From Myxocyprinus asiaticus (lineage: Eukaryota > Chordata > Actinopteri > Cypriniformes > Catostomidae): a stretch of 64,000 bases of DNA. The notes under the pieces are model-generated. The model did no database searches. It was not told the origin of the DNA and saw only the letters and a program-made list of their open reading frames with translations. The stretch's first letter is position 1; each line of letters starts with the position of its first letter. This document shows positions 1 through 21,138 of the stretch, piece by piece. The translations under genes were made by a program, and so were the position numbers. The stretch lies in assembly GCF_019703515.2 (NCBI RefSeq), contig NC_059362.1:25542826-25606825 (forward strand), read 5' to 3'.

Positions 1-9520
<9,520 letters not shown>

Positions 9521-11066
9521 GGCTGAAAAAGGAGAGAAGGAAAGTGTTTTGCAGAATGTGTCGTATGATGAACAGACAGTCTCTGTCTGCCGGATTAGCC
9601 TGCCACTCCCCTCACAGTTGGCTCACTAGCTATAATGTTTTGAACAAAGTGCACTCAAGAGATATGTAAGATCTTGATGGATTGAGCACAACTGTTGTGT
9701 GGGAGCTCTTATGAGTTCCAGATATGTATTGTATGTTGGCTTAATAATTGAGAATTATTTTAAAATTTTATGAGAAGTCTTCCTCAGATGGGGTAGTTCT
9801 CTGCACCGTGAGCAAGATGAGCAACGAGGTGCATCTTATGAGTGTATGCCTTGCAAGTTCATTTTTAACAGAAGTTGACCTTTGCAATAGTGCCAATGAC
9901 TGAGCCCTCACCACTCATTCTTCCAGCCTACCATAGTGCTATGTTTGCTCTTTGGCTTATCTTGTGGAAAATGGGATTTAAGACATTCGTGCAATGCAAT
10001 GACATTTCGAATGTAGGGCTACTTTTGTCATGTTGTAAATCGATCCTCAAATACACATGGGGACGCTCACTAAGTAGTCAAACATATCCTTGAATGTTTT
10101 CTTTTTGTCTTTATTTTTAAAGGAAAGTGGAGTGTAGACAGGAAAGTAGGGATGAAAGAATGGAATTGGATCATGGCCCAGGGTACACTCAAACCTGGGT
10201 CCATATGAGTCAACAGTTCTTATATGTCCTGAACATGTGCACTATAAACTGCACCGCAGCTCCGAGCCTCCTTGAAGATGTTAACGGTGACTTCAGACTT
10301 TAACCATCATGCTAATATTCATTCCACCTAGTTACAGAAACTCTGTTTGTAAGTGTAATAACTGATAGAGGGACTTTACACATGGTTTGATGTCCTGGAC
10401 TGGGGAATTAATCAGTATTGCTGTCCAATGAGATGTCCAATGACTCAGCTATTTTAATTGCTCAGTAAGTCAACAAAGTATAAGCTATGGTCACTTGGGA
10501 AAGGTTACATGTGTAGGTTTGGGAAAATAATCTTATAAGTAAAATAGTAAATTCACAAAGATACACTGCCACAGGGATTCAGGGTCAAATAATAAAATGA
10601 TGATAATGAGACTGTTGATCTTGATGATCATTTCGTAGTTTAAGATGCTGTATTTAACATTTTGTTTATACCTGATAAGACATAGCAGATAAATGATATG
10701 TCTAAGAGGACAGAGGTGACATATTTTCCTTTACCAAACTTTGTCATAATAGTCACATATTATGTAGAGCTGATGTGTGTAATTGTTTTCATGTTAAAAT
10801 TATTTCTCGTATCCCAACTTAAAGAAATTATTCACACAAAAATTATGATTCATCATTTACTCATCTAAAACTCAAATTACTTTCTTCTGCAGAACACAAA
10901 TGAGGATTTCTTAAAGGATGCATGATGTGTTTTTGTCCATACAATGTAAGTCAATGGGGTGCAAAGCTTTCAAACTCCGAAAAGAACATAGAGGCAGCAT
11001 AAAAGTAATCCATTTGACTCGAGTAGTTTATTTAATGTCTTCTGAAGCGAAATGATAATGATGAAT

Positions 11067-11097
11067 GAATAATTATTATTATTATTATTATTATTAT
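11067..11097. repeat. (ATT)n microsatellite
   Basis: About ten TTA units in the spacer between genes 1 and 2. Confidence 0.9.
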
Positions 11098-11889
11098 TTT
11101 AAAATGACATTGCAAAACAGAACACACACTATAAACAAGAAAGGCAAGGAGGGAAAAATGAAAATCAACGTGAAAGAATTCAACTCAACATGAATACAGA
11201 AAGTAGTATACTACTAGTCTGTATATCCAGAAGGTGTGGTGTTCGAGTCAGAAGGCAAAGGCGTATTCATGTAGTTTCCAAAAGTCACATATTGTGAATA
11301 GTTGGGAGGACGAAAATTAAGTTTCATTATTATAATCCTTATTCACCTTATTTAGCCCCACCTCTTTTCAACACTCCGCACTTCCGTGTTTTGTCTCTTA
11401 ACCTCCGGTTTGTAATGAATCTGCTGAGAAGAGTCGATCAAAATGGATTAGGTGTGGGAGCACAGAAAGTATTTTTCACCAAGAGTCGATGGTGTGAGTC
11501 TACACCATACACCCTTTTCTATGTGAAAATGCTAGTGAGGTGTTTTTTTTCTGTCACTGTAAATGTTAGTTTTTCCGACACACAGAGGTAAATTGGACCT
11601 GGCAGATCACATTCGGAAAGCTATGACAGACACACTGCACTTTTTCATGATACAAGCGTTTTATTATTATACATGTATTTCTACTCATTTTTTTAGGTTT
11701 CAACTTGTTTATAATTTATGTGAAAAATGTGTAGTTGACATGAAATTTCAAACAGGACAGCTCGTATTATTTCACATGCAAGTTCATGACATTAAAGAAA
11801 ATGTTATTTTTTTAAATTAAGGCTTAAATGTGATTTAAAATTGTTGTAAACGAAATATAAAATAAAATGTACACATTCACATGTAGCTA

Positions 11890-12190
11890 TATTTGTGTGT
11901 GTGTGGGTGGGTTTGGGTGGTGTGAGGACATTTTTTTAGGTTACAAATGGTAATTACAAGGGTATTATGCTATAAATGTGGTTTATAAGGACATTTCTAG
12001 TGTCCCCATAATTCAAATACTAAACAATGTTTTTTTGAAAATGTAAAAATGCAGATTTTTTTTTTTGTGAGGGTTAGGTTTAGGGTTATGGTTAGGGGAT
12101 AGAATCTACAGTTCGTATAATAATCATTATGTCTATGGAGAGTCCTCATAAGGATAGCCGCACCAACGTGTGTGTGTGTGTGTCTGTGTG
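11890..12190 (+). repeat. Dispersed fish repeat with GGTTAGGGTTA core and (TG)n tail
   Basis: Contains GTGAGGACATTTTTTTAGGT, GGTTTATAAGGACATTTC and TAGTGTCCCCATAATTC, and ends GATAGCCGCACCAACGTG before a TG/TC run. This phrase set recurs widely in fish DNA. The GGTTAGGGTTA-like core is not telomeric. Confidence 0.55.
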
Positions 12191-12906
12191 TCTGTGTCTG
12201 TGTCTGTCTAGCTGTCTCCCCATCCCAGTTTGCTCACCTTAACTATAATGCGATGGGTGAATGACATGAGAAGATGGTCAGAGGTGTCGTACAGAGATAT
12301 TTTTAATGACTTTGTGTTGTGTCTTGGAGTTTCATGAGCACAGAAGCATATCAGTCCACAGTGTGAAGGTAAGATCTTGTGGATTTATGAAAGAAGTACT
12401 CTTGTTTTAAAACCAACCCACTCAGCTTCTAGTTGTTATGACATCCCCTGAACACTTTAAAATACTCATGATAATCTTTGGCAACTCTAATAACCTGTAA
12501 ATCCACTTTGCTAGCTAATTACACTTTGACATCAACACCATAGATAGTATCTACATAGAAAACGCTAGACCGGAAGTTCAAAGACAACATTTTCAAGATG
12601 GCTGTGCGCTAGTTTCTCTGGCGCATAAGGTGAATAACGCAACAAATAGTTATCAAAACAAAACTGTTCTCATTTAAGCCAAATCTAATTCTTACCATGT
12701 GTAGTCTGGAGACAAGTACTGGCCAAAACACATTTCCTGGGATTTGTAAAGAAGACGAAAAAAATAATGTGTTTGGAACTCGTTCTAAATGAGTAAATAC
12801 ATTCACCAACTATAGTCCCAATGTGTTCCCATAAATGGCATGATTACAGGCTGCATTGTTCCCAAGTGGGTGATGCAGATTCGTTGCCATACTGAGCTGA
12901 CGCCAT

Positions 12907-15900
12907 TCATCTCGGGTGAGCACACAGCTTGTATGGCAGAGGTGCTTGTGTGAAGCCCATTTTGCTCTCCAAACTGGGCTCCTTACCAGGGGAAGGGCTG
13001 AAGTTGAAGGTCTGCAGGAAAATGGTGAGGAAGATGAACAGCTCCATGTGAGCTAGGTACTCGCCTGGACAGTGCCTCTTGCCTGTAAAAGGGATCACAA
13101 ATGAAGGAGCTTTCTGAACATTACAAGCAAATAACTATGCAAAGATACTCTTAATTAGCCTGCAAACTGTGTTGTTGTTCGCTAATGCATAGTGATCTAG
13201 GTTACTTGACTGAAGTACACTTTTGACAGTTTGACATGTTGTAATAGACAGATAGGGGTTATTAATTACTGTTTTTTTTTTTTTTTTTTAAAGGAATATC
13301 TGTACCTGCTGAGAAGGCAAAGAAGGCATTTTTCCTGCAGAAGTGGCCCTCAGAGTCTAGAAAGTGTCCAGGATTGAAGGTGTCTGGTGTTTCCCATTCA
13401 TGTTTATCATACAGCACTGATGTCAGATTAGTGATTATCACTGTCCCCTTAATTCAAGAAATATTATTTGGGGTTGTATGTAAGAAAGATCACATAAAAA
13501 CTGCTATGTGTGTTCCATGATCCTTATTTTCTGCAATATTTCATTCTTAGACTATTTTAAAATGTTCTTTGTATGTATTTTTTTTAAACAAATCTGCAGT
13601 AAAGAGACTCTAAAACTGAATTATCAAGTGGTGTGAAACACAAACATAATATACTGTCTTCTTTTACCTTTGGTATGAAGTAGCCACTTAGGGTTGTGTC
13701 CTTTCTTGCCATTCTAGACATATTGATCGGCACAAGGTTTGCTTTTCTGAGAACCTCATGAATGAAAGCATTAGTGTAATGCATGTTTGCCTTATCTGCC
13801 ATAGTAGGTAAACGGGACCCAATCACCTGGTCTATCTCTGCCTGGACCTTCTCTAATAGAGGAAACAATGTTGTTATTTGTGAGGAACATTGATGTGCAG
13901 TTCTAAAATAATTCCTACTTCATGTGTTCACTATGGTAAAATAAAAAAATAAAGGTTACACCGGTTTACTAGTAAGGCTTTTTATATCTATTTTTATGCA
14001 CATTAATATTAAGTACATTAATTGTTGTACCTTGAATGTCAGAGTACTTGATGAGGAAGAGTAGAGCCCATCGGAGGGTGTTGGTTGTTGTTTCAGTTCC
14101 CCCTTCAAACAAGTCCACCATACACCATACCAGACTGTCAATGCTAAATCCTGCCTCCTTGTCATTCTTCCTCTGAAGCCCAGAATGAAACACATGGACA
14201 AGAATGTTTAGTAATAATTTTTAGATCATTCTCAATCATGCAATTGGAATAATGCAAAAACAAGTAAGCTGTCTTATTTCTGCAGAACTTAATGTGACCT
14301 TGTTTTTATACCTTCTCTGTTTCTGTAAGGTATGCATCAATATAATCTTTAGGATTATCACTGTCCCAGTCTGGTATGTGTTGCTCAACCTTTTCTCTCA
14401 GGAAGTTTGCCAACTCTTGATAGTTTGAGATTATTGTCTGATGAGGTCCTGGTAACCACCTCATTATACCTGGGAAGGCGTCATACAGCTAAAGAAGGAT
14501 GAAAGCTTTGTTAAAATATGAGTATTATGCATGCTGGGTTCCTCGGATGCCACACTGGTAAATCCCTCTGAAGAACTTTTAAGTTGGTTAAAGAACCAAC
14601 AGTTCTTTCAGGAACCTATCATAAGGGAAGGGTTTTGAGGTACTTGAAATAAAGTATATTAAAGTTTATTGAGCACATAAATAGGATATTGAAGACTCAC
14701 TTCTTCAAATTCAGGGTTCATCCAGTGTGGCATCTGAGGAACCACAAATGGTGCCTCAAGTATTTTTTAATTTTTACAGTGTTGAAGTGTTGTATAGCTG
14801 TATTTGCATCAGGTCAAGTATGAAGGTTCTACCTGGTACCACACAGATCCTGTAAGAAACACAGACTCTGCGCTCATTTGTAGACGCTTTTGGAAATCAA
14901 CATCATCATACTCATATCGATGGCCATACACCAGGTTACCAATAACATTGGCCACTGCATTGTTGATTTTGATGAGAGGGTCAAATGGGTGGCCTGTGTT
15001 GCACGGTAGAGACAGACCAAATTACGATAATGATGTGTTAGTGTGGTCTGTGTGTATGAAAGACTCACAGTCTGAAACCGACCATTTCACCTCTCTTAAA
15101 ACATAATTTAAACTCAAACAATCCTGAAAACTTTACAATTGTTCTCACTGTGTGTTTGGGGTCATTGTTATTCTGCATAAAGAAGTCTCATCTAAGTATT
15201 CGGGCACTTACCCTGCTCTTCTTTAAAGGCTCTACTTAGGGAGTAGCACTCTCGTTGAATATGTTCTTCTAGAGTCTTCCTCCCCTCTCCGAAATTTTTC
15301 AGATGACTCATGGAAAACTGCTGTTGCTTTCTCCATGAGTACCCATTGTTAAAGGACATACCTTTCCCAGTCCAAGACAAAGGGGTGACATTTTTTTAGA
15401 CCAGCTTTCTGCAAATCCCACATGCTTGTCTTTGTAACAGCAACAGTTAAAAAAAGGGTGAAAACTCTCTTAACCCTAGAACGCTTATGCAACCTTACCT
15501 CGCTTATATGCATATGTGGCTCGAAAAATACCCAGGTGAAATCTCGATGCTTATTCTTTATAAAACTACTTTTTTAAATCAAGTAAAATTAACTGGAATG
15601 ATAATTTTATTTTTAATTTACATTTTTAATTGGTTGATATTTACTTTATTGATATACTGAATTGAGTTTCACACACATTGAAAATAAAGCTGGACTTTTG
15701 GGTGACAGTGTAAAAAAGACTGTTAGCAGATATATTGGGCAATTTTCATGTTTGGTGGTAAAATATGAAAAGTCTAAATAACACTACCCACACAAACACA
15801 TATATATGTACAATGGACTAGGATACTTTTGTATGTTTTTTTTGTTTGTTTGTTTTTTTACATACAAATTAGTTATAAACTTGAAAAAAGATTCTGTATT

Positions 15901-17830
15901 GCTGTATGACTCTATATTTTTATGTAGCCATATTTGTTGCTCAGAGTGGAGAGGTGTACTGAAAAAAAAAATAATAAAGTTGCAGGTTCAAACACACTAA
16001 GAAGTGGTTCTAGAGCTATATCGATAGTGCCTTTGCTGTGAACTAGGCATCTAATCTCAGGTTGCTCCATGGGGACTGTCCCTGTAATGGGTATAATGTC
16101 ATTCAGTTTGGATAAAAGCATGAATGCTGAATGACAACATGCTATACTTGCATACAACATAAATATGAATGAACGTGGTATTGAATATATATTTAATTAC
16201 ATAACAAATGGACACTGAAAACAGTCAATGTATTACAAGAGTAATACAAATGTATTATTAATACATTGACAATATGGGTAACACTGTCGCCTCATGGCAA
16301 GAAGGTCCTGGGTTCGAGTCCTGGCTTAACTGGACCTTTCTGTGTGGAGTTTGCATTGTGTTCGTGTGGGTTTCTTCCAGTTTTCCCCACAGTCCAAAAA
16401 ATTAATTGGAGACCCTAAATTGCCTGTAGGTGTGAGTGAGAGTGTGAATGTGTATGTCTGTGTGTAGCCACCTGTCCAGGGTGTTTCTCTGCCTTTGGCC
16501 TGAGACAGCTGGGATAGGCTCTAGCACTATCCGCGACCCTGCATAGGACAAGCGGCTATAGAAGATGGATGGCTGGACCATAAACATATATGGATCATAG
16601 AGGAAATACAGAGAGTGGCAGATCAAATCACTTCATGTAAAAAATGTAGTCAAAAAGTAGACAGGCGTGCACATATGCATTCTAGAGTTAAAATGATTAT
16701 CAGCTGTGTTTTAAACTCTAATGTTATAAAAAAAAAAGTAGACCATATGGCCAGTGTACCTGAAAAGTATTCAAAATTTGATTTTGACTTTTTGTTACTT
16801 TTTCAACCATAGTTTAGTAGGATGTTCTTTAGGTAAAACATAAAGGCCCTTTCTCAGTTTTGGGTCAGTGTCAAAAAGAATGGCTTGCCTTTGGTGTTAT
16901 TTCCATTTGTAGATTATTTCCACGTATAGACAGGTTTTTCTATTTACAAAATAGTTTGCATTTGCCCCAGCTGAGCAAGGAGATATATTTCTCAACACGT
17001 GGCCTGTTTTGCTTATCTGCAATAAAACTCTAAACCATTATTGCAATAATCACCTGCAATTTGCAATTCTTATACCTTCTATTGTGCAATAGAATGTCAA
17101 CATGATGATGAGGGATAAATATGTTTGATTCAATATAAGCTGTATTTATAATCTGACATCTTTATTTATTTGCTTTGTTAAAACCATTGATCCACTTAGT
17201 ATTGTTACTAGGTATAGCATTCTAAATCTCATTTATAGTAGCTGATGCATACACCTACCTCTGCCTTTATAAAGTGCATCAAATAGAGGTGAAATGGGGC
17301 GGTCAATGAAGGTTTCCCCCTGAGTGATCAAAACTTCCTTCACCATTTTAAATCCAGAAACGTACACTATTTTATCACCTCCTTTTCTCAGACTGAAGAT
17401 GTTTCCATACTTCTCAATGAACTGAAGAAATAAATAAGAAGCTATATTTAAATCACTGCACAGCAAATTAAATGTGAAAATGTAAATATCTCATAATACT
17501 GTTATGATAAACATCATAACTGTTTTAAAAAGATTAGAAAATCATGTAACTTGATATTTTGTGTTCATATTACACATTAGCACCTATAGACATTGCAAGA
17601 AATGTCTTAATGTCTCAATGTCTTAATATTATTAAAGAGTGCCTCACCTGATCCATAGTTTTATAGTTAACATCAGTGAAGACATTTCCTAGGATGGGTA
17701 GTGGCTGGGGTCCTGGTGGAAAATTTGCTGGATTTTTATTTCTGATAATATCTATAAGTAGCAGGAGTAAACAAAAACAAAACAAGCATCCTTTTAAATC
17801 CAGCCACTCATATAAGGAATATAAAATCAT
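12907..17830 (-). CDS. Gene 2: complete CYP2 with altered C-helix (WxxxQ)
   Basis: Nine exons: 17830-17648, 17421-17259, 15361-15212, 14993-14833, 14488-14312, 14172-14031, 13852-13668, 13447-13306, 13082-12907 (stop TGA at 12909-12907). The joined length is 1479 nt, 492 residues, normal for CYP2. Features in order: N-terminal anchor (residues about 12-28), PPGP hinge, I-helix GGTETT, K-helix HEVLR, haem loop [11 protein letters not shown]. The C-helix reads WRKQQQF where the family has WxxxR, so the arginine that normally binds a haem propionate is glutamine. The residue before the haem-loop Phe is Ala, not the usual Pro. Exon 7 is 185 bp, one codon short of 188. The reading frame is intact throughout, which argues against a simple pseudogene. 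It is probably a microsomal oxygenase with changed haem environment. The subfamily is not assigned. Confidence 0.92.
16272..16572 (+). mobile_element. tRNA-derived SINE in gene 2 intron 2
   Basis: Starts with a tRNA-like head. An A-box-like GGGTAACACTGTCGCCTC is followed 20 bases on by a clear B box GGTTCGAGTCC. The body has CCCCACAGTCCAAAAAATTA and ends CCTGTCCAGGGTG...AGACAGCTGGGATAGGCTC...AAGCGGCTATAGAAGATGG. This is the widespread fish SINE plan. It is not a functional tRNA because the cloverleaf is incomplete. Confidence 0.8.
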
Positions 17831-17955
17831 TGCTAAATCTTTAGGCAGCAGGCTCTACTTCTCAAGTAAACTTTAAGTCCTACTAACTGACTTAGTTCAA
17901 CCAGATCTTTGTTATGAATGGGGGTGTGGAAGAAAGTGCACATGCAAGTTTTTTT

Positions 17956-17988
17956 CTTTCTTTCTTTTTTTTTTTTTTTTTTTTTTTG
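17956..17988. repeat. Poly(T) tract
   Basis: CTTTCTTTC run followed by more than 20 T, upstream of gene 2. Possibly the A-tail of a decayed retroposon on the minus strand. Confidence 0.8.
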
Positions 17989-19062
17989 CTTTATCTCAGA
18001 AGAGAATGTTGACCTGGGTCTCAGCAGCAAGGGGGCATTTGAGCAGTTTGGGGGCTGTTATGTAATTATGTTATATAATGATGATCACTATAGTTTCCAA
18101 CAAAAACAGACCCCCCAAATCAACCTTTGTGTGAACTCTTTGTGTGAATTTTAATAAAAAATGACTTAATTATAAGGTTGTCAAATACAAAAGACAGAAG
18201 AGATAAGCCACATGCACACATGGCACATGAGAATATCTGCGCAGTCTTGAAAACATAGTGTTTTGATTTGACAGAGCACTTTTTCCTAATGATTAAGTAG
18301 TTTAGAGGGTTGGGCTGATGTAATATGACACCATCGTTTTGCTCTCTTTCTGATATTCTCTTAAAGAAATAAGCCTAGCCAGTAACATCTTGCAACAGAT
18401 TATCCTTTTTTTTTATTTAAGAGCCTTCTACATGTAACTGACCAACATTTATTTATAGTGTGTGCAGTTATTGCAATGTTCAATTAAATTAATCAGTAAG
18501 TTACTTGACAAAGCTAAACCCTTTAAAAGGGTAAATGTAGCTCTTTTGTACCCTGGTCTGAGAGTGATGTATTCTAAAAAAAAATGTAAAAAAAGAACAC
18601 AGACTGAATCTAAAAAATTGAGGTTGTCCCTGCTCATGTGGATTCTGTGAACCAAGTGTTTTATGGTTGAAAGTACGAGGTTTCCCATGGGTCAGGGGCC
18701 CCAATTTGTTACATAATAGCTGTTGCTCTGGATTGAGTCACACTGTGAAAACACTCGACAGTGAAACATTCCTTTACTTGGCTATAGATACCATATCCTG
18801 ACTGTTTTTCTTCTTCTTCTTTGGTATAAACTTACTGTTTAGTTCTCTTTTGGCTTTTGTTTATTTCTATTTATTAACTAATATTAGGTATTGTGATTTT
18901 TATGTTTTGTTTTCATTTACAATTGCCCGGTATTTGTCTTTAAATGGTTTTGTTGTCTATCCTATCTGTTTTGTATGTTTTGAATGAAACAGAGTGATGT
19001 TATTTGCTTACACAAAAAAAAAAAAAAAAATGAATATTGAAAGGAAACCAGTAAATTTATGA
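17989..19062. other. Spacer upstream of gene 2 with no recognised gene
   Basis: AT-rich sequence with short homopolymers and no supported feature. The gene 2 promoter should lie just above 17830, but no clear TATA box or motif shared with genes 3-5 was found. Confidence 0.5.
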
Positions 19063-20307
19063 ATCAATAATAGGTTTATTTTTGAAAGTTGCAATTGCTG
19101 TACAGGCACACACCTTAACCCTTGTGCGTCAATAAAAAAAAAATTACTTAGAGGACAAAAATGTCCGTGTCAAAAAACTGCCATAATAATATTATACATT
19201 AATATTATTTTCCACTTTCAATGAGTTAATTTTTTTAACCAACATCAGTCCTGATCATATCTACCAAATATTCATTCATTTTCAGGATTTTAACACTTTA
19301 AATGCCAGTTTGTTTATATAATGCCACTGCTGTTTTTTATGAAAAAAAAAAAAAAAAAAAGAATAATTTTCCATATACTAAATGCTAAGGGGAATTTTTT
19401 TTTTTTTTTTTTTTTTTGCATTATCACAGTCTGAGATATGTCAATGATTAGCAACAACATTGATTTTGATGCATTATTATTTTTTGTGCAGTGTCAGATT
19501 AAAAAATAAAACTCAATAATAGACTTATTTTTGAAAGTCGCAGTTGCTGTACAGGCACACACCTTAACCCTTGTGCAACAATAAAAAAAAAGCTACTTAG
19601 AGGACAAAAATGCCTGCATCAAAAAATGGCATAAACATATTATATATTAATATTATTTTCCACTTTCACTGACTTAAATTTTTTAACCAACATCAGTCCT
19701 GATCATAACTACCAAATATTCATTCATTTTCAGGATTTTAACCCTTTAAATGCCAGTTTGTTTACATAATGTCACTGTTGTTTTTTACACACACACACAC
19801 ACACATTTCTCAATTCACACATACAAAACACACTCTGACATCCATACCAACACACCCACACAAATTTAGTTGCATCATTAATTCAATTGGCCTGCAGTGC
19901 TCTATAATACAGCAAACAGAAAATAGGAAAAAAATATTGTTTTTGCTCCATAGCTAAACATGAAGAAAATGGCATTTTGAAAAGTTTACATTTTGAAGCC
20001 AGGGCTCCTGAATGAAAGCATAATATCACAGAATTCATGATTTTAGATTTAATGGCACTGGGATCAAATATTGCAGTTTTAATGGGTTTCAATGGGGACA
20101 TTTTTGTCCTTAAGGTCCTGAGTGAAACTATTTTGTGTACACAGTGTATTATAGATGTATTTTAGGAACTGAGGTTGAAATATCAAAATTCCCCCCAAAA
20201 TACACACCTATGGCAAAATTTATACTATTGGAATTAACATAGCCAAAATGATCGAAAAAACAAAAATGAAAAAGACAAAAATGTCCAGAAGGTCACACAA
20301 GGGTTAA
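19063..20307 (+). mobile_element. TTAA-bounded (piggyBac-type) non-autonomous element with internal duplication
   Basis: Left end TTAACCCTTGTGCGTC at 19115. Right end, read inverted, TTAACCCTTGTGTGACC from 20307. TTAA borders and short CCCTTGTG inverted ends are the piggyBac signature. A segment of about 275 bp is duplicated (19063-19340 and 19514-19788), each copy containing one left end. No transposase is present. It includes poly(A)/(T) tracts and an (AC)n run at 19789-19804. Confidence 0.6.
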
Positions 20308-21138
20308 AATCTAGGCTGTAAAAAAGTTATTATAATAGAGACCAATGAATACAAAATAATTCATGAAATAGCAAAAATATAGGCCTATAAGGTAACAAAA
20401 AAAGTCAAAGCATTGTTTTGGCCAACAAATATTGTTATTAATACATATAAAACATATAAAAAACCTGAGTTGAATTGACTTCCCTGACCTGACATTTATG
20501 AAAATACCCCTTCCTAAGAACACTGTTCATACTTTCAATTAAAATCAACCTGCATAACATATACTCTTGCCTGAATGTTTGCCAGTGTGGTTTCATTTTG
20601 TTCACTTGTTCACCCTACAGCTATATAATATTGGAATTTTTTTTTTGGAGGATAGAATTCACAAAAATATTTTCATTTATGACAGTTGAAAACTATAATA
20701 CTAAATTACTGCCAGAGAAAAGCATTTGTGAAGCTCAACTTTTGAGTCAAAAAACAAAAAACATGCTTTGTTTCAGATTTTACTAACTTTCTTTAAAAAA
20801 AAAATATTTGTTTTGTTTCTTGCCATGCATGCTATAATTGCAATGTTATAATGAGTATGCTTTGTTCATTTTCTGAAAGTCATAATGCAATATAAAAAAT
20901 AGTGTAATATCTGATCCATGTATTCCTTTTCAGCAATGCCTTCTTGCAGTCACACTCTGAAAATGTAAATAAGAATATTACGCATATAAACTTTTTATGT
21001 GTAAAACATAAAGCATCAAAGGAAAACTCTCTAGAGCTTTTCACACACCATGGTCCTTATATTGTTTTATATTATTAATGAACAGGCTTTGTTGTTAATG
21101 TATACTCAAAAAACACGCTTCACCTTATAACACAAACT
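20308..21138. other. Spacer downstream of gene 3
   Basis: AT-rich with no supported gene. It should hold the gene 3 3' UTR just below 21139. I see no exact AATAAA there; an AATATAAAA-like stretch near 21065-21075 (minus) is a weak candidate. Confidence 0.45.

Larger units (their letters stand above)
9521..12906. other. Spacer between gene 1 and gene 2
   Basis: No coding region is supported. It holds a dispersed repeat at about 10815-11035 (CAAAAATTATGATTC...CATTTACTCATC and ACACAAATGAGGA), an (ATT)n run at 11067-11097 and another dispersed repeat at 11890-12180. The rest is AT-rich and featureless to me. Confidence 0.6.

Noticed and set aside
12070..12105. Interstitial telomere-like GGTTAGGGTTA sequence
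   Set aside because: Irregular and embedded in a common dispersed repeat. The CCCTAA-like run near 63505-63540 is also too short and irregular.
16300..16330. Possible tRNA gene (GGTTCGAGTCC B box)
   Set aside because: It lies at the head of a SINE with the body and tail of that family; no complete cloverleaf forms.
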